A stretch of 23,797 nucleotides of DNA from an uncultured Eubacterium sp. (lineage in GTDB: Bacteria > Bacillota > Clostridia > Lachnospirales > Lachnospiraceae): positions 1 to 23,797 of the forward strand of contig URYE01000039.1 of NCBI GenBank assembly GCA_900551945.1, in the 5' to 3' direction. How positions within the stretch are numbered: the stretch's first letter is position 1; each line of letters opens with the position of its first letter. The notes beneath the pieces were generated by a model. The model had not been told where the DNA came from, did not search any database, and saw only the letters and a list, made by a program, of their open reading frames with translations. Below, in pieces: positions 14,412-22,883 of the stretch. Made by a program: the position numbers and the translations under genes.

Positions 14412-14567
14412 AAGATAGCAGGAGTATATAAACACACACACCAGTGAAAGTACAATCAGCTATATTTGTATGCCATCATCGTACAGGTTTATTCGCTGTT
14501 TTCATACAAATATAACTGACTGTTCTTTAAATGGTGTATTCCTTGTTTTATATAGTCCTGCTATCTT
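14412..14567. repeat. Long palindromic interspersed repeat, copy B
   Basis: A 156-bp imperfect hairpin. Outer arms beginning AAGATAGCAGGA (14412) pair with TCCTGCTATCTT (ending 14567). Inner arms around CAGCTATATTTGTATG pair with CATACAAATATAACTG with one mismatch. The apex keeps ATCATCG...TTCGCTG as in copy A. The block from CACACACCAGT to AATGGTG is nearly the same in A and B, while several arm pairs differ in a compensatory way, for example AAGC/GCTT in A against AAAC/GTTT in B. It lies between the malQ terminator and the promoter of the PheB-like gene. Confidence 0.87.
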
Positions 14568-14790
14568 ACGGTGGCTTGTTGGCGCACGAGATATTAAACG
14601 GGAATTTGTTGAAATTTTAACCTTGCAATATTTTTTGAGTATGGTCATACAGATTATCAAGTTGGAAAGTTTGATAATAAAGTGACGGTTTGGATTAGTT
14701 ATTTTAAGTTTACAGTTATTAAGCATATTATTCCTGTAGCTGTTAATAGTATTTTCTTTAATAAGTCGATTATTATCTTTGTAAATAATA
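14568..14790. other. Intergenic region between repeat B and the malQ terminator
   Basis: About 220 AT-rich bases with no supported gene on either strand. Its first bases (TTACGG and about ten more) resemble those right of copy A. A small dyad TTATCAA/TTGATAA (14654-14677) is present. Otherwise I see nothing in it. Confidence 0.3.
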
Positions 14791-14841
14791 GGCTGTTACA
14801 GCAATAAAATTTTTGAATTAACTTTTATTGCTATAACAGCC
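14791..14841. terminator. malQ terminator
   Basis: Arms 14791-14809 and 14823-14841 (GGCTGTTA core) pair at 18 of 19 positions with a 13-base loop. It starts 24 bases after the malQ stop. On the minus strand the tail is moderately T-rich (TATTATTT); on the plus strand TTATATTTTT follows. It probably ends malQ transcription before repeat B. Confidence 0.75.
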
Positions 14842-14864
14842 TTATATTTTTATATTATGATAAA

Positions 14865-16505
14865 TTATTCACGCCCAAACACACTTGCAAGATAGCGCAT
14901 ATCGTTGATATGTTTATCTGTTAATGCGCCTTTGTTCATTCTCCACTTCCAGTTGCAACCTAGCGTTGATGGTGTGTTTATTCTTGCCCAGTTGCCTAGT
15001 TTTAATATGTCTTGTACTGCAAATATTACAAGCTCTGCAACACTTGAATATGCTGCTCTAAATGTATTGTCTACCATTCTTTCTTTATCTCTTGTATCAA
15101 GATAGTCGTAGGCGTAGCCAAGTTCCCAATCGTTATGTTCTTCAAAATAGCCCATAAGTGTTTCATTGTCATGTGTACCACCATATACAACGCAATCTTT
15201 TGTGTAATTGTATGGCAAATGTGGATTTTTTCTATCTCCGCCAAATGCAAATTCAAGAACTTTCATGCCAGGATAGTTATTTGCCTTTAAAAGTTCGTCT
15301 ACTTCTGGTAAGAACACGCCTAAGTCTTCAGCGATAATCTGCTTATCACCAATTGAACTGTTAATTACATCTGTAAGCTTCTTTCCCGGACCTTTGTGAT
15401 ATTCACCTTTTCTTGCGTCAGGCATATCAGCCGGAATAGCATAATATTTTACAATACCGATAAAATGGTCTATTCTTATTACATCATACAGACTAGCTGA
15501 CTTTGCCATTCTATGACGCCACCAAGTAAAGTCATTTTTTTCGATAGCTTCCCAGTCATATAAAGGATTGCCCCACTTCTGTCCTAAGTCGGAAAATGCG
15601 TCTGGTGGAACTCCTGCTACGTCTGTTGAAGCTAAGTTTTCATCAAGCTGGAAATCACCAGAATTAGCCCAAACATCTGCACTGTCATAACCCATATAGA
15701 TAGGAATATCACCGATTATCTTAATGCCTTTTTCATTAACATAACTCTTAAGCTTATTCCACTGTTTATCAAATTCATACTGTAAAAATATCCAAAATTC
15801 AATATCATCCTTTAACAACTTATTGTACTTTTGAATACCTTCATCTGTTCTAAAACGAATGTCATCGTCCCATTCTGCCCAAGATACGCCCTTATAATAA
15901 TCTTTGAGTGACATAAAAAGTGCATAATCGTTAAGCCAAAAGCTATTATCTTCGCAAAATCTTTCTAAACTTTTATACTGTGGTAAAGCATCAACATTTT
16001 CGTTTTTATTTTGTGAAGTACAATTTTCTTCTTTTTCTTTGGCTATAACTTCTTTAAATCTTTCAAAGGCTATGTGTAACACTTCAAAACGCACTTTGTA
16101 TAATTTTTCATAACTTACATAACTTTCATTGCCAAGATTGATATCTCGATTATCTGCATATCTGTTATTTAGTGCATCTTCTTCTGATACATTGACTGGA
16201 ACATGTCCATCTCCCCAATCCCTTGATATAAGCTCTGACTTTCGTAAAAGTCCATCTTCTACAAGTGTATCAAGGTCAATAAAATAAGGATTGCCTGCAA
16301 ATGCTGAAAATGATTGATAAGGACTATCTCCATAAGTTGTAGGTCCTAACGGAAGCACTTGCCAATATTTGTGGTTGCACGCCTTTACAAAATCAACAAA
16401 GTTATAAGCTTCTTTGCCAAATGTGCCAATTCCATAAGGCGATGGAATACTGCTTACAGGCATGAGTATTCCTGCGCTTCTATCAAATGTTTTTTTATTC
16501 CCCAT
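14865..16505 (-). CDS. malQ: 4-alpha-glucanotransferase (amylomaltase)
   Basis: 546 residues, glycoside hydrolase family 77, longer than the ~490-500 of many bacterial forms through an insert near residues 110-180 (ending DALPQYKSLERFCEDN). It transfers glucan segments between maltodextrins or glycogen chains in the cytoplasm. Signatures: SAGILMPVSSIPSPYGIGTFG at the N-terminus (~11-30), GDIPIYMGYDSADVWAN (~267), catalytic-region IRIDHFIGI (~343), AEDLGV (~391) and TNYT-like PYNYTKDCVVYGGTHDNETL (~433-452). No glycogen or maltose genes are adjacent, so it looks like a stand-alone unit. The ATG lacks an obvious ribosome binding site and an AT-rich stem-loop lies just upstream, unlike its neighbours. 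Confidence 0.94.
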   Translation of the reverse strand: MGNKKTFDRSAGILMPVSSIPSPYGIGTFGKEAYNFVDFVKACNHKYWQVLPLGPTTYGDSPYQSFSAFAGNPYFIDLDTLVEDGLLRKSELISRDWGDGHVPVNVSEEDALNNRYADNRDINLGNESYVSYEKLYKVRFEVLHIAFERFKEVIAKEKEENCTSQNKNENVDALPQYKSLERFCEDNSFWLNDYALFMSLKDYYKGVSWAEWDDDIRFRTDEGIQKYNKLLKDDIEFWIFLQYEFDKQWNKLKSYVNEKGIKIIGDIPIYMGYDSADVWANSGDFQLDENLASTDVAGVPPDAFSDLGQKWGNPLYDWEAIEKNDFTWWRHRMAKSASLYDVIRIDHFIGIVKYYAIPADMPDARKGEYHKGPGKKLTDVINSSIGDKQIIAEDLGVFLPEVDELLKANNYPGMKVLEFAFGGDRKNPHLPYNYTKDCVVYGGTHDNETLMGYFEEHNDWELGYAYDYLDTRDKERMVDNTFRAAYSSVAELVIFAVQDILKLGNWARINTPSTLGCNWKWRMNKGALTDKHINDMRYLASVFGRE

Positions 16506-16516
16506 ACATCATGCTA

Positions 16517-16546
16517 CTAAAAAAATATAATAGTATATCTTTTTAG
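16517..16546 (-). other. AT-rich stem-loop just upstream of malQ
   Basis: Arms 16517-16529 and 16534-16546 pair at 12 of 13 positions around a four-base loop, ending 12 bases before the malQ ATG. Composition is almost all A/T with a T-run on the minus strand. It could be a weak terminator for cheW or affect malQ translation, which lacks a clear ribosome binding site. It may also be chance in AT-rich DNA. Confidence 0.3.
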
Positions 16547-16625
16547 CTTTTCCTTTCTTCAAAAAACTGTTAATGCTAATAACTGTTATTTAATTTCATT
16601 ATAACTGATATTACAATATACTTTA

Positions 16626-17090
16626 CTAATTGCTCATATCGTCTGTTAATTTTTTAACACCATTCGTTTCTTCGTCTGTAAGAAGTTTTTCGATATCAAG
16701 AAGAATAACTAAACCATCTTTAAGGTTAGCAACTCTATCAAGATACATTGTATCAGCCTTCTTTACCATACCAGGCATAGCTACTACCTTATCGGCTGGT
16801 AAGTCGTCTATTTCAAGTACTGTATCTACTCCAAGTGCAAGTGCAATACCATTCATTCTTACGATAATGAAGTTTTCACTTCTTCCATCATATGTCATAC
16901 CGAACTTCTTCTTTAAATCATAAACAGGTACAACTTCACCTCTTAAATTAATAATTCCGTCAATATATGATGTTGAGTTAGGTACTGGCACTATATTAAT
17001 CTGTTTTTCAATACCTTGAACCTTATTAATGTCTACACCGAACATTTCATCATTTAACTTAAATATAACAGGCTTCATATAATCTGCCAT
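16626..17090 (-). CDS. cheW: Chemotaxis coupling protein CheW
   Basis: 154 residues, a single CheW domain over its length. CheW links chemoreceptors to the kinase CheA in the receptor array. Recognisable segments: VIFKLNDEMFGVDINKVQGI (~8-27), INIVPVPNSTSYIDGIINLR (~31-50) with GEVVPVYDLKKKFG after it, IIVRMNGIALALGVDTVLEI (~75-94) and a C-terminal LVILLDIEKLLTDEE. A strong AGGGAGG ribosome binding site lies seven bases before the ATG. It sits 61 bases after prfB with a perfect eight-base hairpin (17113-17134) between, but no T-run, so co-transcription with prfB is possible. Together with the receptor encoded upstream of secA it suggests a motile host. Confidence 0.93.
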   Translation of the reverse strand: MADYMKPVIFKLNDEMFGVDINKVQGIEKQINIVPVPNSTSYIDGIINLRGEVVPVYDLKKKFGMTYDGRSENFIIVRMNGIALALGVDTVLEIDDLPADKVVAMPGMVKKADTMYLDRVANLKDGLVILLDIEKLLTDEETNGVKKLTDDMSN

Positions 17091-17151
17091 TTCTATGCCT
17101 CCCTTTCTATGTAATAGAGCTATAATGCTCTATTTGTATCTTGCTATATTT

Positions 17152-18273
17152 TTAATCTTCATTATCTTTGCTTATACTTAACGATGTTAAATAAGCATTT
17201 ATAAATGGGTCAATATTGCCATCTAATACGCTTTGTGCATTGCCTACTTCTTTGTTAGTTCTGTGGTCTTTTACCATTGTATAAGGCTGTAATACATAAC
17301 TTCGTATCTGATTACCAAAATTAATATCCTTTACATCACCTCTAATGTCAGATGTCTTTTCAGCATTTTCCTGTTGCCTTAAAAGGTACAACTTAGCCTT
17401 TAACATCTGCATAGCCTTATCTTTATTCTGATGTTGTGACCTTTCATTTTGACATTGAACTACAATTCCTGTTGGAAGATGTGTAATTCTTATTGCTGAT
17501 GATGTCTTATTGATATGCTGTCCACCAGCTCCGCTTGAACGGTATGTATCAATTCTTAAATCATCATCATTAATTTCTATATCAACATTTTCTTCTATAT
17601 CTGGCATTACATCACATGATACAAAAGAGGTCTGTCTTTTTCCTGCTGCATTAAAAGGCGATATTCTTACAAGTCTATGTACTCCATGCTCTGATTTTAA
17701 ATGACCGTAGGCATTGTCACCAGTAATCTCTATTGTAACAGACTTAATTCCTGCTTCTTCACCTTCAAGATAATCAATTGTCTGAACTTGATATCCTTTT
17801 CTTTCTGCCCATCTTGTATACATTCTATATAACATCTGACACCAGTCACAGCTTTCTGTTCCGCCTGCTCCTGCGTGAAGTGTAAGAATTGCATTACATT
17901 TATCATATTCTCCTGACAATATCGTATCTATTCTTAAACTCTCTAAACGTTCTTCAAAAGAACTTACTTCATTTTCAATCTCTACTAATAAAGATGTGTC
18001 ATATTCTTCTTCTGCCATCTCTATTAATACTTTAATATCTTCTAGTGAACTTGTAAGCTCATCATACTTTTCAAATGCACCTTTAAGAGTTTTTAACTCT
18101 TTCATTGCCTTTTGTGACTTATCTGTATCGTCCCAAAATCCCGGTGCTTCCATATCCGCTTCAAGCTCTTCTATTCTCTTTTTCTTATTATCAAGGTCAA
18201 GAGCTTGCTTAATATGCTCTAACGGCTTTTCATAACCTGAAAGCTTGTATTTGTATTGTTCTAATTCTACCAC
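17152..18273 (-). CDS. prfB: Peptide chain release factor 2
   Basis: 373 residues. RF2 recognises UAA and UGA stop codons and triggers peptide release. The codon-reading tripeptide SPF is at residues 205-207 (ISPFNAAGKRQTSF) and the catalytic GGQ at 250-252 (SSGAGGQHINKTSSA). The start is GTG 18273: AGGGG lies eight bases before it, and the product then begins VELEQYKYKLSGYEKPLE as in relatives; a longer frame to 18357 has no such support. At residues 25-26 (Leu-Asp), where many bacteria carry an in-frame UGA and a programmed +1 frameshift, this gene reads CTT GAC in frame, so autoregulation by frameshifting has been lost. A -10-like TATAAT is at 18313-18318 on the minus strand without a clear -35. 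Confidence 0.95.
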   Translation of the reverse strand: MVELEQYKYKLSGYEKPLEHIKQALDLDNKKKRIEELEADMEAPGFWDDTDKSQKAMKELKTLKGAFEKYDELTSSLEDIKVLIEMAEEEYDTSLLVEIENEVSSFEERLESLRIDTILSGEYDKCNAILTLHAGAGGTESCDWCQMLYRMYTRWAERKGYQVQTIDYLEGEEAGIKSVTIEITGDNAYGHLKSEHGVHRLVRISPFNAAGKRQTSFVSCDVMPDIEENVDIEINDDDLRIDTYRSSGAGGQHINKTSSAIRITHLPTGIVVQCQNERSQHQNKDKAMQMLKAKLYLLRQQENAEKTSDIRGDVKDINFGNQIRSYVLQPYTMVKDHRTNKEVGNAQSVLDGNIDPFINAYLTSLSISKDNED

Positions 18274-18451
18274 TATTAATTCCCCTGACTTTAAAGTTTT
18301 TGTAAAGCAGATATTATAATCTACTTTATTACACAATTTATCATTAAAAGCTTGCACTCTTTATGATACAAGCAAGTCCAATCTTATCTTTGCTTGTTGC
18401 AATAGAAATGACTTACTTAATATTGTTAAATAATTATACGACATATTATCA
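18274..18451. other. Spacer between repeat C and prfB
   Basis: About 180 bases without a gene. It contains a perfect eight-base dyad ACAAGCAA/TTGCTTGT (18368-18397) and the isolated TATAAT near 18313 on the minus strand that may belong to a prfB promoter. A segment near 18414-18430 weakly resembles the arm of the tsaE-flanking repeat, but I do not rely on it. Confidence 0.3.
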
Positions 18452-18582
18452 AAATGGACAAGGTTATTTAAAAAAGAACAATCAACTATACTTGTATTCT
18501 ATCACCGAACGGTTTTGTTCGCTTTTGTCATACAAATATAGCAGACTGTTCTTTATAATGTCAAACAACCGCCTGTCCATTT
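18452..18582. repeat. Long palindromic interspersed repeat, copy C
   Basis: A 131-bp imperfect hairpin 21 bases after the secA stop. Outer arms AAATGGACA (18452) and TGTCCATTT (ending 18582) pair perfectly but have a different sequence from the outer arms of A and B. The core (AAGAACAATC..CTATA.TTGTAT, apex CGAAC-6-GTTCGC, CATACAAATATAG..GACTGTTCTTT) matches A and B in the same orientation. On the minus strand the core stem ends TGTTCTTTTTT, so here it could also serve as the secA terminator. Confidence 0.8.
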
Positions 18583-18603
18583 ATTTTAAAATTCAATATA
18601 CTT

Positions 18604-21171
18604 TTAAGCCTGTCTTCCACAACAGTTCTTATACTTTAATCCGCTTCCGCATGGGCATGGGTCGTTAGGATATACTTTCTTTTCTACTCTCTTAACAGGA
18701 CCTTTTACTGAACCACCGTCATCCTTATTAGTTCCTGTAGCCTTGGCTACCTGTTCTCTTTCAACCTTTTGCTCAACTTGAATGTGCATAAGAAGTCTTA
18801 CTGTATCTTCTGTAATTCCTCTTGTCATGTCATCAAACATATCATAACCCATTACTTTATACTGAACAACTGGGTCTCTCTGACCATAAGCTTGAAGTCC
18901 AATACCTTGCTTAAGCTGGTCCATATCGTCAATGTGGTCCATCCACTTACGGTCAATTACCTTAAGAAGTACAACTCGCTCTATTTCTCTTATCTGCTCT
19001 GGTTCTGTAAATAAAGCTTCTTTATCTTCATACATCTTAACAGCTTTTTCTTTTAAGTCATGGATAAGTTCGTTCTTATTCTTAATATCTGGATTGTACT
19101 TGATTGGTTCAAATGGAATTGTTGGAACTAAAAGTTCATTTAATTCGTTATAATCCCAATCTTTACTTTCACTATCTTCACTTAAACATCTATTGACTGA
19201 ATTTTCAACAAAATCAGTAATCATCTTAAGGACTGAATTACGCATACTTTCACCATTAAGTACACGCTTTCTTTCGGCATAAATGATTTCCCTTTGTTCA
19301 TTCATAACTTGGTCATATTCAAGAAGACGACTTCTGATACCATAGTTGTTAGTTTCTATCTTCTTTTGAGCCTTTTCTATAGCACTACTTAACATCTTAT
19401 GTTCAATCTGCTCATGCTCGTCCACACCTAAAGTATTAAATATACTCATAAGTCTTTCTTGACCAAACAATCTCATAAGGTCATCTTCAAGTGATATATA
19501 AAATCTTGACTCACCTGGGTCACCTTGTCTTCCGGCACGACCTCTAAGCTGATTATCAATACGTCTTGATTCATGTCTTTCTGTACCAATAATCTTAAGA
19601 CCTCCTGCTGCCTTTGCATCATCATCAAGCTTAATATCAGTTCCTCGACCTGCCATGTTAGTAGCAATTGTTACTGCACCATGCTTACCTGCCTGTGATA
19701 CTATCTCAGCTTCTAACTCATGGTACTTAGCATTAAGTACATTATGCTTAATGCCTTTCTTCTTAAGCATTTCACTTATAAGTTCTGATGTATCAATAGT
19801 TATTGTACCTACAAGAACTGGCTGTCCTTTTTCATGTGACTCAATTACTGAGTCTACAACAGCTTCAAACTTAGCCTTTTTAGTCTTGTATACAACATCG
19901 TTTAAATCTTTTCTTAATACGGGCTTATTTGTTGGTATTTCAACAACGTCCATGTTATAAATTTCACGAAATTCTTTTTCTTCTGTAAGAGCAGTACCAG
20001 TCATACCTGCTTTCTTTTCAAACTTATTAAAGAAGTTCTGGAATGTAATTGTTGCAAGAGTCTTACTTTCTCTCTTAACTTTAACGTGTTCCTTAGCTTC
20101 AATAGCCTGATGAAGACCATCAGAAAATCTACGTCCCGGCATAATACGTCCTGTAAATTCATCGACGATTAATACTTCATCATCTTTTACAACATAGTCT
20201 TTGTCTCTAAACATAAGATTATGAGCACGAAGTGCTAATGTTACATTGTGTTGAATTTCAAGGTTTTCAGGGTCAGCATAGTTGTCAATGTGGAAGAACT
20301 TTTCTACCTTATGAATACCTTGTTCTGTAAGATTAACCACTTTATCTTTTTCATTAACGATAAAGTCACCATCTTCTTCCATATCTTCCTGCATAAGAGC
20401 CTGCATCTTAGTCATCTCACCCTTATACTCTCCACGTTCTAACTGTCTTGCAAGTACGTCACATAACTCATAAAGCTTAGTAGACTTACCACTTTGTCCT
20501 GATATAATAAGAGGAGTTCTAGCTTCATCTATTAATACAGAGTCAACCTCATCAATAATACAATACTTTAAATCTCTTAAAACAAGCTGTTCCTTGTAAA
20601 TAGCCATATTATCTCTAAGGTAATCAAAGCCTAATTCATTATTAGTAACGTATGTAATATCACACGCATATGCTGCTCGTCTTTCATCGTCCTTTAAATC
20701 ATGAAGCACTATACCAACACTTAAGCCTAAGAACTGATGAATTTGTCCCATCCACTCAGCATCTCGCTTTGCAAGATAATCATTAACTGTTACTACAAGA
20801 ACTCCTTGTTCTGTAAGTGCATTAAGATATGCTGGAAGTGTAGATACAAGTGTCTTACCTTCACCAGTTCTCATCTCGGCAATACGTCCTTGATGTAATA
20901 CAATACCACCAATAATCTGTACTCTGTAATGTTCCATTCCAAGAACTCTTTTACCAGCTTCTCTTACAACGGCGTAAGCTTCCGGAAGAATGTCATCAAG
21001 TGTTTCGCCTTTCTTTAATCTTTCTTTAAATTCTTGTGTCTTACCCTTTAACTCGTCATCGCTTAATGCGCCCATCGCCTCACGATAACTTTCAACCTTA
21101 TCAGCTATAGGGTAAATTCTTTTTAACTCATGTTCACTATGTGTACCAAATAACTTCTGAACCAGTCCCAT
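18604..21171 (-). CDS. secA: Preprotein translocase ATPase SecA
   Basis: 855 residues. SecA drives unfolded preproteins through SecYEG with ATP. Visible: Walker A region [11 protein letters not shown] (GEGKT ~103-107), Walker [16 protein letters not shown] with DEVD at 207-210, the second nucleotide-binding domain with [14 protein letters not shown] and [17 protein letters not shown], the helical wing/scaffold region ([20 protein letters not shown]) and a C-terminal zinc-binding SEC-C motif [14 protein letters not shown] for SecB or ribosome contact. The start is ATG 21171 because AAGGAG lies seven bases before it and a promoter lies inside the longer frame that opens at 21231. It follows the chemoreceptor gene and precedes repeat C and prfB; hpf-secA-prfB is the usual Firmicutes order. 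Confidence 0.97.
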   Translation of the reverse strand: MGLVQKLFGTHSEHELKRIYPIADKVESYREAMGALSDDELKGKTQEFKERLKKGETLDDILPEAYAVVREAGKRVLGMEHYRVQIIGGIVLHQGRIAEMRTGEGKTLVSTLPAYLNALTEQGVLVVTVNDYLAKRDAEWMGQIHQFLGLSVGIVLHDLKDDERRAAYACDITYVTNNELGFDYLRDNMAIYKEQLVLRDLKYCIIDEVDSVLIDEARTPLIISGQSGKSTKLYELCDVLARQLERGEYKGEMTKMQALMQEDMEEDGDFIVNEKDKVVNLTEQGIHKVEKFFHIDNYADPENLEIQHNVTLALRAHNLMFRDKDYVVKDDEVLIVDEFTGRIMPGRRFSDGLHQAIEAKEHVKVKRESKTLATITFQNFFNKFEKKAGMTGTALTEEKEFREIYNMDVVEIPTNKPVLRKDLNDVVYKTKKAKFEAVVDSVIESHEKGQPVLVGTITIDTSELISEMLKKKGIKHNVLNAKYHELEAEIVSQAGKHGAVTIATNMAGRGTDIKLDDDAKAAGGLKIIGTERHESRRIDNQLRGRAGRQGDPGESRFYISLEDDLMRLFGQERLMSIFNTLGVDEHEQIEHKMLSSAIEKAQKKIETNNYGIRSRLLEYDQVMNEQREIIYAERKRVLNGESMRNSVLKMITDFVENSVNRCLSEDSESKDWDYNELNELLVPTIPFEPIKYNPDIKNKNELIHDLKEKAVKMYEDKEALFTEPEQIREIERVVLLKVIDRKWMDHIDDMDQLKQGIGLQAYGQRDPVVQYKVMGYDMFDDMTRGITEDTVRLLMHIQVEQKVEREQVAKATGTNKDDGGSVKGPVKRVEKKVYPNDPCPCGSGLKYKNCCGRQA

Positions 21172-21202
21172 TCCATATCTCCTTAAAGCAAATTCTTTTT
21201 TA

Positions 21203-21231
21203 ATTTTACCACTAAATATACTTTTAAGCAA
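21203..21231 (-). promoter_or_regulatory. Candidate sigma-A promoter of secA
   Basis: On the minus strand TTGCTT (21226-21231), 17 bases, TAAAAT (21203-21208). The transcript would start about 25 bases before ATG 21171 and include the AAGGAG site, which agrees with the shorter start. Upstream lie AT-rich near-repeats of AATATTA (about 21240-21265). Confidence 0.45.
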
Positions 21232-21279
21232 GAAGTACCAAAATATTAAAATATTAAATAATATTAAACCTATATAATA

Positions 21280-22812
21280 TTACATATATTTATTAAGTTT
21301 ATATGAATAATCTATTACATTTTTTAACATCTCTTTCGCATTATTGGCGTCATTTTTATTACTGTTAGTAATACCAGCAGCTTCTGTTGTGCTTGCTGTT
21401 ATTTCTTCACTTACTGCTTGAAGTTGTGTTGTATCGTCTACAATTATATCATTAGACTTTTTAAGCTCTTTTGTCATTGTATCAATATCTTTCATTTGAA
21501 TTGTTAATTCCTGCATGTTGTTATTAATAATATTAAAGCCTTGTGACACTTCTTCAAGAATTTGTATCTGACTGTCTGTAACTTCAAAGGAATTATTAAT
21601 TGCTTTAGAAGCCTGACTTGAATACTTTGTTAAATCATCAACAATCCCTGTAATACTTGAAATTGAGTTTTTTGTCTGCTCTGCAAGTTCTCTTATCTCA
21701 TCTGCTACTACTGCAAAGCCTTTCCCTGCTTCTCCTGCTCTTGCAGCCTCAATAGAAGCATTTAATGCTAAAAGATTGGTTTGATTTGATATTTGCAAAA
21801 TCATATCTGTAATATTTTTCACACTATTTGTCTGGTCTTCTAATTTTTTCATTGTATCTACTACAATTGAGTTAGTTGCTGTAATTGTTTTGGAATGTTC
21901 ACTTAACTTTGCCATAGCTGACATATTTTTATCAACAGCTTCCATTGAAGATGTTACCTTTTCTAGTGCTGACTTTGTCTGTACTGCTGCATTGTCAATA
22001 GCTTGTTGAATACTTTGTGTCATCTCTGTCTGACTTTGGATATTCTCCGCCATATTATGTGTACCCAAAGCTATCTCTCCTACTATGCCATTAATCCCAT
22101 CTGCTGATTTATAAAGCTTATCAAGTAGTTGGTCTGCTTCTTGTGTCTTTACTTGAACACCTTTTGATATAGTCAAAACATCTTCCATTATGAGTTTTTG
22201 CATACTTTCTTCACTTTTTATCGCACCAACACTGTCATTATTAAACATAAATAATATTATTGCACTTAAACGGATTGTAACAAACACTACAAGTACAAGT
22301 CCAAATACCATTAATTCTTCATTATTAGTATCTGTTGTTTCTATTATTCCACTAATCAATAATAAATATCTAAAAATGTATACTCCTGACAGCACAGAAC
22401 AAGATATGTTCATCATTTTTTTATTGTTATACATCATTACCGCTACAATTAGTGGAACTGCACTAAACGCCATACAGTCGTTTCTATTTACAATTGTCAC
22501 AATAAGATACATTACAGCAAACTGACATAATATCAGCATAAACATATATTTGCTTTCATTGTTTTTAAAATACATAATTGTCATTGTAGCTATTCCTAAA
22601 ATGTCAATAATTATTCCTGCTGTTTCAAGAAAGTTATTGCCATAGTCAAGAATACATGCTGTTACATTTACAAGCATTGTAATTTCTGTAATTATATAAA
22701 TTATATATACTATCTTATTAGCTAATAAATATTTCTCATGCTCATCTTTGTATTTATATGACGCACTTTGTTCTTTTAGCTTTGCTATCAATTCTTGTTT
22801 TTCTTTTTCCAT
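21280..22812 (-). CDS. Methyl-accepting chemotaxis protein with six-helix membrane domain
   Basis: 510 residues. A hydrophilic start (~30 residues) is followed by about six membrane helices between residues 33 and 190, with only short loops and no extracytoplasmic ligand domain. A long cytoplasmic coiled coil follows, with the receptor tip [20 protein letters not shown] continuing [15 protein letters not shown], which binds CheW/CheA. No HAMP domain is evident and no C-terminal CheR-binding pentapeptide is seen (ends YSYKLNKYM). The cue is unknown; a membrane-embedded sensor or energy state is possible. ATG 22812 is preferred over GTG 22827 because GTGAGGG, which includes that GTG, is its ribosome binding site. 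It lies between hpf and secA, splitting a conserved neighbourhood, just after the hpf terminator. Confidence 0.93.
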   Translation of the reverse strand: MEKEKQELIAKLKEQSASYKYKDEHEKYLLANKIVYIIYIITEITMLVNVTACILDYGNNFLETAGIIIDILGIATMTIMYFKNNESKYMFMLILCQFAVMYLIVTIVNRNDCMAFSAVPLIVAVMMYNNKKMMNISCSVLSGVYIFRYLLLISGIIETTDTNNEELMVFGLVLVVFVTIRLSAIILFMFNNDSVGAIKSEESMQKLIMEDVLTISKGVQVKTQEADQLLDKLYKSADGINGIVGEIALGTHNMAENIQSQTEMTQSIQQAIDNAAVQTKSALEKVTSSMEAVDKNMSAMAKLSEHSKTITATNSIVVDTMKKLEDQTNSVKNITDMILQISNQTNLLALNASIEAARAGEAGKGFAVVADEIRELAEQTKNSISSITGIVDDLTKYSSQASKAINNSFEVTDSQIQILEEVSQGFNIINNNMQELTIQMKDIDTMTKELKKSNDIIVDDTTQLQAVSEEITASTTEAAGITNSNKNDANNAKEMLKNVIDYSYKLNKYM

Positions 22813-22830
22813 AAATATATCCCTCACAGC

Positions 22831-22860
22831 AAAAATGGAGTACTGCCTAAACAGTACTCC
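22831..22860 (-). terminator. hpf terminator
   Basis: A perfect nine-base stem GGAGTACTG/CAGTACTCC (22837-22845 and 22852-22860) with a six-base loop, followed on the minus strand by ATTTTT. It begins about 24 bases after the hpf stop and ends about 20 bases before the chemoreceptor ATG, so the receptor gene depends on readthrough or on a promoter not recognised here. Confidence 0.8.
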
Positions 22861-22883
22861 GCTTAATCACTAAATTATATTAA

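Noticed and set aside
14568..14790. Decayed gene between repeat B and malQ
   Set aside because: No frame with recognisable protein sequence or ribosome binding site was found on either strand.
17113..17134. Hairpin between prfB and cheW as a terminator
   Set aside because: A perfect eight-base stem exists, but no T-run follows on the minus strand, so termination is not supported.
18181..18357. N-terminal extension and programmed frameshift in prfB
   Set aside because: The frame is continuous through CTT GAC, and GTG 18273 with AGGGG gives the family N-terminus, so neither an extension nor a frameshift is needed.
8635..18582. The three palindromic repeats as a CRISPR array
   Set aside because: Copies are 4-6 kb apart, too long, and lack regular spacers; no cas genes are present.
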